A stretch of 64,000 nt of DNA, taken from the NCBI GenBank assembly GCA_038087015.1, contig JASBNA010000016.1:62001-126000 (forward strand), written 5' to 3'. Origin of the DNA: Cerrena zonata (Eukaryota; Basidiomycota; Agaricomycetes; Polyporales; Cerrenaceae). Positions 39,826 to 53,078 of the stretch are shown piece after piece. Under the pieces are notes generated by a model. The model saw only the letters and a program-made list of their open reading frames with translations, searched no databases and was not told the DNA's origin. A program made the position numbers and the translations under genes. Each line of letters starts with the position of its first letter. Position 1 is the first letter of the stretch.

Positions 39826-41544
39826 ACTCTGAAAAACAAGATTAGTTACACGCGGTCCTGTCTGACTACTCATGGGTATCGAGCTGTTTCAATCCAAGGA
39901 CCTTTTTGTGTCGTGTCATTGGCCTTAATATGTAGGGATACATAAGATATACACCGGAAATAGTCATTTGTTGTAGATTGCTTACCGAGAATCGAGCCAT
40001 TTTTTGCTTTTCTCGTTTGTGAAGAGTAGCAAGGTCAAGATCCAAATTTATAAGAAGTAAATCAACGACAGATACCTATTGTGTTATAAGATACAACCAT
40101 GAGTGTGTTCTTTCTCCTCGTTCTTCAGTTCGTGATAAAGATTGTCGTTTTGAGGGAGTCTTAGAGTTCCATTGCCCTGACTTCGAATAATTGCAGGAAA
40201 ATACGTGGTTATACGGAGATGAGGAGATTGTACTAAGTGAACGACTTGCATTTGGCAGTACATGTCACTCTCCACACCTTGCCCCTGGCTAGAAAAGGGA
40301 CTGGCGTGGTTCTGGGTATCTTCTCCAGTAGACGGAACATTTCGAATGTCTGGAGATCTACAAGACATCTAGACGTAATCTTGAGGACATCGTCAATACG
40401 ACACCATGAAACATTACTCAGCTCTCCTTTCCATTTCCCTGCCACCTCCACATTGTACAATCTCGCTCTTGAAGTCGACAACTCCCGAATTCTCTCTATG
40501 GCATGCACAATTTCCCTTGATCATCATAGTCGACCTCGCAACACACTTTGGCTTGTCTACAGCGCAGATATCCCTTCTTTTCCGTTGTTGATCTCGAACT
40601 TATTGCTCAGGCACGGACTGGTTACTAATGAGAGATGGTTAACCGACTTTCGATACACTTGATAGGGTGATGGAGCTTAGTCGCAGAGGCCATGTTGATA
40701 CGTGTTCACTGCCGTTCAGGAGTATATCATCGAGGGTCAGCGTTGGTAGGAAAGCGTCAGCTTCGAGGGAGTTGGCAGTAGTATTATGTAGTTAGGTGAA
40801 GCGTAGGCCGATGTTGTGTTTATCGCGTAGCTACTTCGGGCAGGAGTAATTCATTTGCTGGTTTACGAGACCGAGGCTTTAATTTGGTATAAGCCCATTA
40901 GAAAGAGGAGGTGAGTAGCCGAGATCGGCCCGACTCGAATAGGATGAGTTGAACTTGAAGCTTGAAGATCGACATATCTAATCTTATCGTGCTGGCTCTA
41001 TGTAGCTCAAATCGATCATCAACCGTTACCAACTTATTCCGAGGGCCCGGGACCCCGGGTTTCAACTCGACAAGCACTTCGCGCCGCAGACTCAGAACGG
41101 TCAATGTTGAGATGTTATGTCTTCAACATGCTCAGGAATATGTTAGTCTCAGGTATGTGAGTAATGGCTATACATATGTTAACATCTAACACTTGGCTTA
41201 CAATCTATTCAATCAAAGTAATATCTCAATAGATACAGATACATAAACAAACACCGCCAGTGATGTCATCGCTGTTAGGAGTTTAGAAGTTGTCTCCTAC
41301 CTCTGGCCCATGTCACTGATGTCAGGGTTTCTCCTTGAGTGGAAGACATCCAATTTGGACGAACAGAAATTTTGGAAGAGCGTTTAATCCTGTAACATGA
41401 ACCAGGAACCTTCGGAAAAGACCAGAAAATATTACTAGGTGCAGTTTTGACTATGGTGTAGCGGTGAGTAAAGCGACCATCCATATATATATATTTCTCC
41501 TTGAGTATGTTGACTTGTCCAGGTTTGCGTAACTCTTGAATAAC
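39826..41544. other. Gene-poor region
   Basis: About 1.7 kb without a supported gene. A minus-strand open frame at 40233-40508 (including RIRELSTSRARLYNVEVAGKWKG) looks protein-like but has no start context or continuation I can defend. A GC palindrome-like stretch (CCCGGGACCCCGGG) lies near 41046. Confidence 0.45.
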
Positions 41545-41548
41545 CATT

Positions 41549-41691
41549 CGGCCGATTGTGGATGCTATTTCACGGCCGAATCTACTCCAATCGTCAAAGT
41601 TCGCAAGCTACGTCAGACTCGAATTTTCCCAAAGGATTTCTAATAGCTAGGTGTGTATCTCGGCCGATCTGATGCAATGAAGCCCGGCCGA
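41549..41691 (+). promoter_or_regulatory. Four CGGCCGA motifs upstream of P450-1
   Basis: CGGCCGA occurs at 41549, 41573, 41661 and 41685, all in the same orientation, 370-510 bp upstream of the P450-1 start. CGG/CCG half-sites are bound by Zn2Cys6 regulators, so this may be a regulator cluster. Binding is inferred only. Confidence 0.4.
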
Positions 41692-41991
41692 AGGTCCATT
41701 TCTGAGGACTACCTCACTAACGAGAGTTTGGGCACAATGCCTACTAAATCAAGTATGAAGAAATCAAACATAGTCCTGGACAAAAAATCAAGCCAGTCGA
41801 ATAATAATGATAGGGAGAGTCTGCAATGTACGTGTGGGATATGTTGATTCGTGAACCCAACATAACTTACTCTCTAGTCACTTCTGAGAGACCACTCTCA
41901 AATACCGAGACTCGGATACTAACAGGCGTTAGATGTGATCAAACTCAAGGGCACCGTCTACATTCACAGGAGTTGAGACTCTATATAAAGG

Positions 41992-42000
41992 GGGCTTCTG
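41992..42000 (+). promoter_or_regulatory. TATA box of P450-1
   Basis: TATATAAAG, 58-66 bp upstream of the ATG at 42058. Confidence 0.6.
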
Positions 42001-42057
42001 AAGACAAGGGACCCATAAGAACTCGCCCTCTATTTCACTGTTGACAACTCTCTCCCA

Positions 42058-44106
42058 ATGACTTTCTTATCTACATACTCATATGCCTTTGTCGCGACAG
42101 CCTTTGTGATCATCTTCTACAGATGGAAGTTCTTGGGGGTAAGTGTGTGTCTCGTACCGCACGCCAACTGATAATAAATATGATGTTGTTAGCTCGCACA
42201 TATACCGACCATTGGACCTTCTGTCCCCCTCCTATCGTACTTTGGCGCATACCGGTTCGTTCATGAAGCTAAGGATATGTTGAACGAAGGATATGCAAAG
42301 GTACGGAGATGAATGCTTCCGCATGATTATCGACTAAGCGTTGGTGCTATTTCTAGTACAAAGGTGGTGTGTTCAAGATCGCTAGGGCTGACCGCTGGTT
42401 GGTTATTGTCACTGGACGGAGGTTGATTGACGAAGTTCGCATGATGCCTGAAGACAAAATGTCTTTTCGTGATGCTGTTGACGACGTGAGTATTCTCCGC
42501 TGTCTAAGAGGAAGTAGCTTCTCACGATTGAGATAGTTCTTCCCTTTGCGATACTGTTTTGGACCAGATATTCGGGAAAATCCTTTTCACGTTGAGTTGA
42601 TACGCTCTCAGCTTACTCGCCAGATTGCTACAATGCTTGAAGATGTTCGGGATGAAATATGTGCATCATTTGATGCGTATATCCCTGCGTCGACCAACGG
42701 TAAGCACTGGTACCAGGCATATGTATATCACGGTCCTGATGCCTCGCGGCACCTCAGAATGGTTGCCCATATCCACCCTCAGCACATTCCAGCAGATTGT
42801 TGCCAGAGTTAGTAGCCGCGTATTCGTCGGTCTTCCTATGTGTACGTCCGACTCGACCTGCGCATAACTTAAACTGAAAACCCCATAACCAGGTCACGAC
42901 AAGGACTACATAAACCTCGCAGTCATGCATACAAGGGAAATCTCTCGAGTACGACAAGCGATGAATTGGCTACCACAATTCATGAAACCGTACGGGATCA
43001 GCTATCGTCCGTTCCTATATCAACTGACGTCACCATTTAATGTAGCATCGCCGCACATTATATGATCGATACTAAGCACGGTCTGAGCATCGGTATGAAA
43101 CTCCTCAAACCCGTGATCCAAGAACGTCTCGACCAGATGCACAAATATGGAACGGACTGGCCCCAGAAGCCAGTATGTATCCAAGCATGGCGTTTTAAAA
43201 TCTCTAGTGGCTCACCTTCTTCTATAGAATGATATGTTGCAATGGGTCATCGAAGAAATAACTGATCAAGGCAAAAACATTGACCACATTATTCCATACA
43301 TTCTATTCTTCAACTTTGTCGCCATTCATTCTTCCTCTATCGTGAGTCTGATACTTGTGTTGTGTGTCAGCACTATGATTCTAATGCCATAACACTTACT
43401 CTAGAGCTTTACACATGCATTGTATCACCTCGCCGCTAGCCCCGAATATATTGCACCACTTCGTGAAGAAATCGAAACGGTAGTCAAACAAGACGGGTGG
43501 ACGAAGTTGGCTATGCAAAAACTGAAGAAAGTTGATAGTTTTATGCGGGAATCTCAAAGGATGAATGGTATCAACGCTCGTATGTCTATCCCCTCTTTTC
43601 TGGACAAATAATCGTTCTCATCTTCCTTAGTCTCTCTTTCACGCATGGCAAAGAAGGATATAACCCTTTCGGATGGTACATTTATTCCGACCGGTACGGT
43701 GATTGCCGCAGCATCTTCTGCTACTCATTTGGACTCCGAGAATTACACCGACCCCAACGTCTTCGACCCCTGGCGGTTCTCCAGTAAACGCGAAGAAGAT
43801 GGGGAAAATGCCAGACACCAATTTGTAGCAACCTCTACCGAATATATCCCATTCGGACACGGCAAGCATGCTTGGTAAGCGTTTCCCAAGGTTTATTGAT
43901 AATAAATTTATCTCTGACTCACCTTATCTCAAAGCCCCGGGAGGTTTTTCGCCGCAAATGAACTGAAGACTATGCTCGCATATACTATAGTGAACTACGA
44001 TGTCAAGTTCGAAGGTGACATCCCTCGTCCCCAGAATGTCTGGCATGGAAACAGAGTCGTGCCAGACACAAGTGTCAATGTTCTATTCAGGAAACGTGTC
44101 GTTTGA
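42058..44106 (+). CDS. Cytochrome P450-1 (ent-kaurene-oxidase-like group)
   Basis: Multi-exon P450, about 500 aa. It begins with a single membrane anchor (YAFVATAFVIIFYRW) and a proline hinge (IPTIGPSVP). Other landmarks are the helix-I region FNFVAIHSSSISFTHALYHL, the ExxR motif (ESQR), the PERF-like DPWRFS, and the heme loop FGHGKHACPGRFFAANELK with the axial Cys. The usual AGxDT of helix I is replaced by A-I-H-S-S, as in fungal ent-kaurene-oxidase-like P450s. It is an ER-bound monooxygenase needing a separate reductase; the substrate is unknown. Its closest relatives here are P450-2 (tandem) and P450-3 (56.5 kb, opposite strand). Confidence 0.9.
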
Positions 44107-45206
44107 TTGCACACTGCGTGTGGCCTCACCGCCACTCCCCGACTCGGACTGGGGGTGGGAAATATCGATTCCGACTCGGAGAGAAGCCCTGGATATATTT
44201 TATCCATGCTTAGATGTAGTATAAATTCTATCCCCGCACAACTGTGTAAACGTTTATAGGACTTTACAATCGGAACATATCCTGAATATCTGTGATCAAA
44301 CATCCAAGAAATACTGAACTGAACCTTAACATGCTTGAAATATCTAACACACTTCCCGATATGGCCATTGTCAGGAAGCTTATGCCAAACACGCGCAAGC
44401 AAAGATGATAGGCGTAGCCTGAGGATGGTATCATTTTGTCCTTATGTAGCTACGTCAATACGTCCGAAACTCTAGACATTCCCATTGACATCAACAATAT
44501 TATGTATGTGCATTCGGTGCCCGGGGAGGTGAGATACTGGCAACTTATTTCCGTGTGAGCCAATATCCATATCAACACGCTACCATCTGGGATCCCAATG
44601 TTACTAGGGAAGAACAAAATTTAAACTGCTACTAATGCACGCATATTTTCATAAACCACAGGAAAATGGCTTTGAGTCTATATCTCATTGTTCCGTCGGC
44701 CGTGCTTCCATTTTTCCTGGACCCGGGACTACGTGTGAGTTTGAACTAATGATAGTATTGAATGTATTTCTGACTACTCTAACTTTATTCAATACTTGTA
44801 TGGAGTCGATTTTAGTAACCACCTTCCCAGCAACTAGAAGTATGCTCTCTCACAGGCTCCAATACTCGCTGCAGTATATGGAAGGTAATTGTACCACCCC
44901 TTTCCCGAGTCCGTTACAAACGGGAGGTTTCACGCCACGTGGATCGCTTCTAGAAGCGAAAACACCAACAACACGCAATATAAACTTGTAAACACCGATC
45001 CAATCGCTCAGAATACCCTCAGAAGCAAGATATACTGTCGATCCTCGCAGGTTTGGCCGAAGTTCTGCATACATTCACCTCGTGAATTGGAATGTGTCAG
45101 CGGGGACCGACAGAACTTGTGTTTATATATAACTTGAATCCCATTGCCACAGAATACTTCAAGCCCCCGACTTCACTCGATTCGCCTACACGTTTTACAG
45201 TGAACA
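44107..45206. other. Intergenic region between tandem P450s
   Basis: About 1.1 kb without a supported gene. It ends with the TATATATAAC element at about 45123, roughly 80 bp before the P450-2 start. Confidence 0.5.
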
Positions 45207-47248
45207 ATGCTAGATTCTACATTGTACACCTATGTAGCCACTGCGCTCGTGGCCATTCTTTTCTACAGGTGGCGTTTCGCAAATGTGACTTCTATCCTCC
45301 ATTTCCGACTTCAAACACTAACACGGTGTGTTGTAGTTTTATGACATACCAACCATAGGACCGTCTCTCCCTATTCTTTCATATTTGGGTGCATATCGTT
45401 TCCTTCATGACAACAGGGCCATGATAAAGGAGGGTTACGAAAGGGTATGTGATTTCGTATCTGTATCTGTACCGTTCACTTCTAATCAAGCATTGTTATT
45501 AGTTCAAGGGAGGGGTGTTCAAGGTCGCGATGTTGGATCGCTGGCTGATCATTATCAGTGGTCCTGACCTTATAGAGGAAGTCCGTAAACTTCCCGACGA
45601 ACAAGTCTCTTTTGCCGAGGCCGTCGACGAGGTAAATTATGCTCGTGTGATCCTCATAGTGTATGACCCATATATTTATATTCTCCACTTTTAGTTCTTT
45701 CAGCTCCGCCACACCTTCGGACGTGACATCACCTCTACGCACCTCCATGTCGATGTGATTCGTAACCAGCTCACGAGAAATATTTCCACCATCTTCGAGG
45801 ATTTCAGAGATGAGATTGTTGCGGTCTTCGATGATCTGATTCCAGCTACACAAGACAGTTCGTACTAATATCTTGATACGCGAAATCGATTTTACCTGAC
45901 TGCGTGTCTTTTACAGAGTGGTCATCAATCGCTACCCTTCCCACCATGCAAACAATGGTTGCACGTGTTAGTAGTCGCGTTTTTGTCGGCCTCCCGCTCT
46001 GTACGTTTGGTTATAGTTTCAATCTGTTCACACCGCTAAACCATTTTTCAGGTCGTAATGAGGAGTATTTGCAAATCGCTGTGTCGCATACCAAGGCTAT
46101 TGCTAGAATCCGGGAGGTTCTTCTATGTTTCCCTCCAGTGCTGAAACCGTAAGTTACGCTGAAGGTCCTTCTTGTGGAAGGTACTAAACCCTTTCAAGCA
46201 TTGCTGGATTATTCTTAGGAGAGTCAAAACGGGGAAATCGAGTGGCGGAAAAATTCCTTGGCCCTATCATCCAAAAACGTATGAAGGATATAGAGATGTT
46301 AGGAGAAGATTGGGTGGATAAGCCAGTAAGTGTGAGATAGATATCTCTACATTTACGGTACTAATTCGAGTAGAATGATATGCTACAATGGATCATTGAC
46401 GCAGCAGTCAGCAAAGGTCTTGGAGTTCGCGAGATAGTACTCTATACTATGATCGTGAATTTCGGCGCAATCCACACGTCTTCGAACGTAGGTTCCCGTT
46501 CTTGATGTGCTCTGTTGCCCTCTGCTAACTATCTCCTCAGAGCCTTACCCATGCGCTATATCACCTTGCCGCAAATCCTGAATATGTCCAACCTCTACGA
46601 GAAGAAGTTGACTCTGTTATCAAGGAAGAGGGCTGGACTAAAGCTGCCATGCAGAAGCTAAAGAAGGTGGACAGTTTTATGCGAGAATCGCTCCGTGTAA
46701 ATGGTATCAATGGCCGTACGTCTTATAATTCTCCTTCTGATGTAGAGCTCCAATATCTGACAACCCAGTTTCTAGTATCCCTTACGCGCAAAGCCCTCCA
46801 GAGCATTACACTGTCAAGCGGAACGTTTATTCCTGCTGGAACTATGCTCACTGCGGCCTCCTTACCAACCCACATGGATCCTAACAACTACTCCGATCCG
46901 ACGGTCTTCAACCCATGGAGATTTTCTGAAATTCGAGGTCAGGATGGTGAAAGCACTCGTCATCAGTTTGTGAGCACTTCCGTGGAGTACATTCCCTTCG
47001 GTCACGGAAAGCACGCATGGTAAGCAAAACGAACAGACGGCCGCTCAAAGGCAAACGGACTGATATCCTTTTGTAGCCCGGGGAGGTTCTTCGCTGCAAA
47101 TGAATTGAAAGCCATTTTTGCCCATGTTGTCATGAACTATGATATCAGATTTGCAAACGACGGTCCGCGACCTGAGAACGTATGGTTTGCCAATACGGTC
47201 ATCCCAGATCCCACCGCCAAGGTTCTATTCAGAAAGCGCAGTGTCTAG
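45207..47248 (+). CDS. Cytochrome P450-2 (tandem paralogue)
   Basis: Same exon plan and order of motifs as P450-1. Anchor (YTYVATALVAILFYRW), IPTIGPSLP hinge, FKGGVFKVAMLDRW, helix-I region VNFGAIHTSSNSLTHALYHL, ExxR (ESLR), NPWRFS and heme loop FGHGKHACPGRFFAANELK. Helix I again lacks the acid-alcohol pair and has A-I-H-T-S-S. It has diverged enough from P450-1 that the duplication is not very recent. No frame break was noticed. Together with P450-1, P450-3 and the GH3 gene it forms a metabolic neighbourhood, but no terpene synthase or other backbone enzyme is in the window. Confidence 0.9.
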
Positions 47249-48332
47249 TGCACCTGATCACGTCCTAGATCATTAGTTACGGATAGCCCAGATGGCTTTC
47301 TGATACAATGACTCATCCTTTAACTCAGGGTCGGTCTGCTTTTGATCCATTTTTATCAAGGAATGTGCACACACTTGTTTAGTATCTTTAGACGGACAAT
47401 GGATATTTGACGACATATTGCCTACTAGACGTACTGAAACCAAGATCATCATACATGGGGTAAGGGGTTGTACATCGACGTATTGTAATATCTGGAATAG
47501 GCTACTAGGCAGATGCTATTGATCAACAACCACAAACACAGCCGAGATCAATGACTCAGTGTCAAGATGACGTAGGACCACATACCGAAATGTTCCAGAG
47601 CGATGTCTACTGCTGAAAAACGTTTTGCAGAATGAATTAAGCTTCATCAAGTGACTTTGAGACTGGAGGTGCCACTTGACGAGGCACCTGGACAAACAAA
47701 CAGGCGAGAGTTGAATGCAAACATTTGGTACAGTCGGGCCGCCGAGGTTTATCCGAAAGATGGAGAACCGTGCGCCCGTGGGGAAGGTTGCCTTCCCCGC
47801 ATTCACGTGAAGGATCTAGCCGATCGTCGTGTCCTACGTTTTGATCTTGCCAAGTCATTCATTCTTTCTATCAACAGTCTTTCGGTCATTGGATGCGTAG
47901 GGGGCCCGAATGTCTAATATCCGTTACTAACGATAGAAACTGCAGACTTCCTATCTTGATACAGCTACGATATGATCACTCCGTTCCTGATGATCCCGAC
48001 CAAATGATATGCTTTTGGTCGCTTCCCCAGGACCATATCCAGTTGTATCAGCATATATGTACTACCCAGGCGCTGATGCCGACGGCAAGTTCAATACTGG
48101 TTCGTCAATGATTAAGCATCCAGTCTCTTTCAACTGTTCAACTGTTTTGACACCTCAGGCGATGATGTGGATCTGCTCTCGCTAGGTCACAAGGGCTTTA
48201 ACGGTACTCGGACGTTCGGACATCGTCTGCCCAGCGCAAAATCTGTCCCTGGTACGACCCTCATTAGGTCTATTTTTTCCACTCGGTGCCTAGTTTACTG
48301 AGCCTAGCTAAATCGCGCAGGCTCGGGGAGGG
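47249..48332. other. Intergenic region upstream of the beta-glucosidase
   Basis: About 1.1 kb. An 88-codon plus-strand frame at 47651-47917 and overlapping minus-strand frames show no recognised domain. Probably GH3 upstream sequence. Confidence 0.45.
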
Positions 48333-48340
48333 TATAAAAG
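48333..48340 (+). promoter_or_regulatory. TATA box of the GH3 beta-glucosidase
   Basis: TATAAAAG, 42-49 bp upstream of the ATG at 48382 and only about 20 bp before an in-frame ATG at 48358, which favours the later start. Confidence 0.6.
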
Positions 48341-48381
48341 GACATACAACTCTTACAATGTGCCCCAGGATCCTTTTCAAG

Positions 48382-51259
48382 ATGAGGCCTAACTTCTGCG
48401 CACTACTCTCTGCCATCTCTCTCGCCGTCGGAGTCGCTTCGCGTAAGCTATGCTCAGTCCTGGAGTTTTATGCTTCGTCGCTGATATCTCGTCGCTATAG
48501 GTACTTGGGACGAAGCTTTCGATGTCGTCGAAGACTTCATCCCTCAATTGACCCTCGAGGAGAAAGTCGGCATTGTTAGCGGCGTGGGCTGGGATACGAC
48601 AGAACGAAATAAGTCGAATTCACTCTTACCAACTTTCTTTTGGCTTACCTATCTCTCCCTCTACTTTGCGCAGGAAATACTTCCCCTGTTGGCGCTTTGA
48701 ACATTCCTTCGTATTGCCTTGATGATGGACCTGCTGGCCTTCGTATACCTGAGAAGGGAACGACTGGTCTGCCTGCTGCTATCAATGTGGCCAGTACTTT
48801 CAGCCGTAGACTCATGCAGGCCCGAGGTGTCATTCTCGGAAAGGAGACCCACGACAAGGGTACTAAGTACGTCTACATATCTCGATGTATAATCGTTCAG
48901 GCCTAATCTGTTTCCTATCAGTATGATCCTCGGTCCAGCCATGGATATCATGAGGAATCCCAAGGCCGGACGTGCATGGGAAAGGTTTGTGACGTTTATA
49001 TCGAAATTAAAGAACTTTGTTAACGTCATATATAGTTGGGGACCTGAGCCCTATTTGGCCGGTGAAGGAGCGTATGAGACGATCGTTGGTATCCAAAGTA
49101 CTGGTACAATGGCATGCGCAAAACACTTCATTCTCAACAACCAAGAACATTTCAGGTATATATTTCTAAATCTTCGACTAAAAGCTATTTCTAAATTGAA
49201 CAATGTAGAATGAACTCTAATTCGCATGTGGACGACAAGGCCATGCACGAGATTTACTTCTATCCCTTCCTCAAAGCCATCGAGGTATGAGCTTCGATTC
49301 ATGAAGATATCGTAATTATTGATGATTGTTTCCACTTCTCAGGCGAATGTAGCTTCCGTTATGTGCAGTTATAATGACGTCAATGGAACCGACGCCTGTG
49401 CAAATTCGGCTATTCTCGGTGACAATGGATTGCTGAGGAAGAACGGTTTCAAAGGTACGCTCATGTTCTTCTTTTTCACTGCGTTTCCTCATTCGTTGTG
49501 CAGGTTTCGTCGTTTCGGATTGGTTTGCGACATATGCCAATGCCTCGACGCATGCCAATGCTGGTCTCGATATGGAGATGCCGGGAGGTCTGGTGTTCGG
49601 TACAAACCTTACCGCCGCAGTGAGAGGCGGAGATGTTACTGAAGCGGTAAGATTCTACCTTTTCAATCAATGTAATTCAGAAACTGAACCGAGTCTAGAC
49701 CTTGAACAACATGGTTAGACGCGTTTTGGCGCCTTACTATCTTTTGGACCAGGACCATGTAAGCATTCAACCTTCGGTTACCCCAGTCGTCTTGACTTAC
49801 TAAACTCGACTTGGCTTTAGGGATACCCTAGTCTTTCTCACCGAAACGACACTGTGCGATCAGCTGCACACACTGCCACTGTTCGCGAGATTGCTGCTGC
49901 CTCTTCCGTCCTCCTTAAGAACTCTCGATCCAAGAAGGATACCAGGGGTCTTCCTCTTTCTCTAGGATCAATCAAATCCCTCGCTGTTATTGGTGAAGAT
50001 GCCAACTACGTTGGTCAGGATTGTGGTAACATCAACACCTGCCCAACTGGTACTTTCGACATTGGGTGAGATTATTACACTTCGCTTGGGTTGGGATGAT
50101 TATCTTACGCTGAGATCGCAGATTTGGCTCTGGCTCAAACAACCAAGACTTTGTCGTCCCACCAATTGCTGCTCTCAAAGACCGTGTCGGTGCCTCTAAG
50201 ATTGTCTCGTCTCTGACAAACGACACTGCTGCTGCGTCTACTGCCGCTAAGAAGAAGGACGCTTGTCTTGTCTTCGTTAATACGTACGTTCTTTCTGAAA
50301 CCTCGTAACATATTTCGCATTAGACTAAACCATCTCCACTATAGTCAATCTGGAGAAGCCCTTGGAATGACGGAGATAGGACAGACTTGCACCTCTGGTA
50401 TGGTGGTGAAGCTCTCGTACGTCTAATCTTTCTTCCATAATATTTCCCATCTGAATTATATGTGACAGATCAACACTGTCGCTGGTGTCTGCAGCAACAC
50501 CATCGTCGTCATGCATTCAGTCGGCCCAGTCAACATGGCCTGGGCTAACCACCCGAACATCACCGGTATCATCTACGCCGGTCTCCCTGGAGAACAAACC
50601 GGTCCTGCCATCGTCGATGTTCTCTTCGGAGCTTACAACCCTAGTGGAAGACTACCCTTCAGCATCGATGAGGATGAATCGGCTTACGGAACATCTATCG
50701 TGACCGTTGGCCCCTACCCCGATGTAAGATCTCTATCTCACGTACCTCAATAACGGCGTAACTGACTGTCTACACAGGTTGACTACACTGAAGGTGTCTT
50801 CTTGGACTACCGTTACATGATGGCTCATGGCATTACCCCTCACTATGCCTTCGGCTTCGGTCTCTCATACACAACATTCGACTACTCGAATTTGAAGATC
50901 AAAAGCAAAGGAGACTCTGTTTCTGTGTCTTTCAGCGTCAAGAACTCTGGCGGCGTTGACGGCACAGACATCCCCCAACTTTACCTCGGATTCCCTTCGG
51001 GTGCCGGGGAGCCTGAACGAGTACTTCGCGGATTTGAGGAAGTTCCTCTCCGTGCGGGTAAAAGCTCAAATGTTGAGATCACTCTCACTCAACAAGACTT
51101 GAGGTACGTATTCTATCCCGCCTTTGGTGTTAATTGTAGCTCATTTCCTTCAACAGCGTCTGGGATGTCGTTTCTCAAAAATGGGTCAAGCCCAAGGGTA
51201 AATTCACTGTATACATAGGAAAATCTGTACTCGATATCCAACTCAAGGGATCATTCTAG
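48382..51259 (+). CDS. Secreted GH3 beta-glucosidase
   Basis: Multi-exon glycoside hydrolase family 3 gene, roughly 800 aa. The N-terminus MRPNFCALLSAISLAVGVAS is a signal peptide. The first domain has LTLEEKVGIVSGVGW, NIPSYCLDDGPAGLR, ILGPAMDIMRNP and CAKHFILNNQEHFR. It also has VMCSYNDVNGT and GFVVSDWFATY with the nucleophile Asp. The second domain has the ASSVLLKN and GTDIPQLYL strands, and the C-terminus is fibronectin-III-like (GFGLSYTTFDYSNL). The family hydrolyses terminal beta-glucosyl residues such as cellobiose; secretion suggests a role in plant-matter breakdown. Several Asn-X-Ser/Thr sites fit a glycoprotein. The ATG at 48358 would add eight residues before the signal peptide. Confidence 0.93.
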
Positions 51260-51525
51260 GTCCCCTTCATGTCACCCCTGTAATTTTGTATTTGTTTCGT
51301 TATACCGCGCATAATGATAATGATGTATAATGCCAAAATATAAGTGGTGCCTTCGGGTGATCTGCGTGAACCCTTGAGCGTGTCAGCTGCGCTATACTGT
51401 CTACCGGTAGATAGACTAGCGTTACAACTCTGAAGTAGGAATCACCGTTACAATATCGCCAAGGGCGCGCTGATAATTCAAATACATAAAAAATAAGCCA
51501 CCAATTATGATTGTATTCATAACTT

Positions 51526-53078
51526 TTAACAGATCACTACTACTTCTGGAACGGAACTGTGTCGGTAAGCCGAGAATGATTCGGACTCTGAACAACGGTG
51601 CACAAAGCAACCGGATTGGACATTAAGTTCTACGGAGGGATCCGACTTGGCCAAATTGGAAGGCAATTTGCTCTCACACGAGAGGTTCCCTTCAGGAATA
51701 TCGACGTCCCCGGTATCCATCGCGAAGTGTCCGTCTGAAACAGGTCAATGGCATTAGCGTAGGTGGAGGATGCGCTTGACTTACAGGAAATCCCAGACGC
51801 CACCTTACACATAATCTTGGGTGACAGATCGCGCAAAAACTGAAGGAGATCATCTGGCCACTCTCGATCCTGCGTCCAATATTATTATCGTTTTGACACG
51901 ATATTTTACAAAAGCAAAGCATACCTTAAGTAGATGGTAGATCTCGATATCCCCAGCAATTGCGACATCGCACGTAGTCGCCTGATGAATAATAGAAGAA
52001 TAATTGAACAACAATATTGCGTATCACTTACCTCTAATATGTACTGCAGGGCCGGATCGATGAAGGATGTCATCTAATCAACTGTCAGGTCCACACTCGG
52101 TCTTACCGTTGAGAATAAACACTCACATTGGGAGTATTATTCCGATCATGATTGTCGGGTAATGGGTGAGGGCCAGCGGTCGCGAATATCTTAGCAGGGG
52201 CGAACAATCTAGTCCGTGCCTTCAAAAAGTTCAGAAATATGCTCTGGTCTTGAATTGGATTAATCATGCTATCTTCGCCTAGTGCATAGCGCATATAAAG
52301 TCGACCAGGACCGGCACGCGCTTCACAGTCGTTATTCGGAAGTGGGTTAGAGAACCTCGCAGGACGATCCCCGATTTTGCCCCTGAGCGTGAATACGGAA
52401 TCCTTTTGTTGGGAAACACCTATAGCCCACTGATTGGTTTCAACTTGACCAGAAATGAAGATGAAGTCGTCTTTGTGAAGTATATGAAACTGTTCCGCGG
52501 ACAATTTGTGCCAATTTTCGCGATGTGAGATGATGTAGGGGTGAACGAGGTCGTTAGTAGGCTTGATATACCTCCTTCGTCCCGGATACTGGGACATCAT
52601 GAAAGCGCCTTTTTCTCGTGGAATTTGAACTGTCACAGGATACGACGGAACAATTCCCTGTGGGCTTTGCATTATGGAAGGGTTGCAGGGTGGAATCGTT
52701 GACGATTGCGCTGGGGTTTCGGGGTCTCTGTAGCTAATATAGAGGATAATGATACGAAAGTCTGCTTACTTACGTTGAAATCTCTGTCAGTATTGCACCA
52801 GGACTACAAAGGAGCTCTCCAGGGCGAAGATCTTCTTCGATGTCAGCGATATCTTCTTCAGGAATATGTAACGGGACAAAATTAGGGGGCAAACCGCTGG
52901 TGTTGCGATGTCCATCTTGGAAACAGTTCACTAGGCGAATAAACTGTCCATCGGTTCCAATCCATCCTACGTCGCCAATCTCTGTCTGAAAATCGAGCGG
53001 ATACTCAGGATACAAATTCGCCGCGCCGCGTTTGTAGCACATCAACTCTTTAGCGAGAACATATGATGGTCGCAGCAT
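51526..53078 (-). CDS. IGDVG-module protein with a short C-terminal tail
   Basis: Exons 52774-53078 (305 nt), 52127-52733, 52032-52073 (42 nt), 51925-51981 (57 nt), 51785-51869 (85 nt) and 51526-51734, 434 aa. Motifs match the two other members: TEIGDVGWIGTDGQFIRLVN and GLPPNFVPLHI in exon 1; DFIFISGQVETNQWAIGVS and DQSIFLNFLKARTRLFAP in exon 2; then DPALQYILE and CDVAIAGDIEIYHLL in the small exons. The last exon is Ser/Glu-rich with no WD40 repeats and no recognised fold, so the protein is the module with almost nothing added. No transmembrane segment or signal peptide is seen. It is divergent from DUF6535 copy D with start codons 327 bp apart. Confidence 0.82.

Noticed and set aside
40233..40508. 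Minus-strand protein-like frame
   Set aside because: No start context, no neighbours in frame and no recognised family; kept only as a note in the gap entry.
41041..41062. GC-rich palindrome as a terminator or hairpin element
   Set aside because: Eukaryotic setting, single occurrence, no partner repeat; no functional reading is justified.
47651..47917. 88-codon plus-strand frame before GH3
   Set aside because: Composition and lack of any motif suggest a chance open frame; overlapping frames of similar length exist on the other strand.
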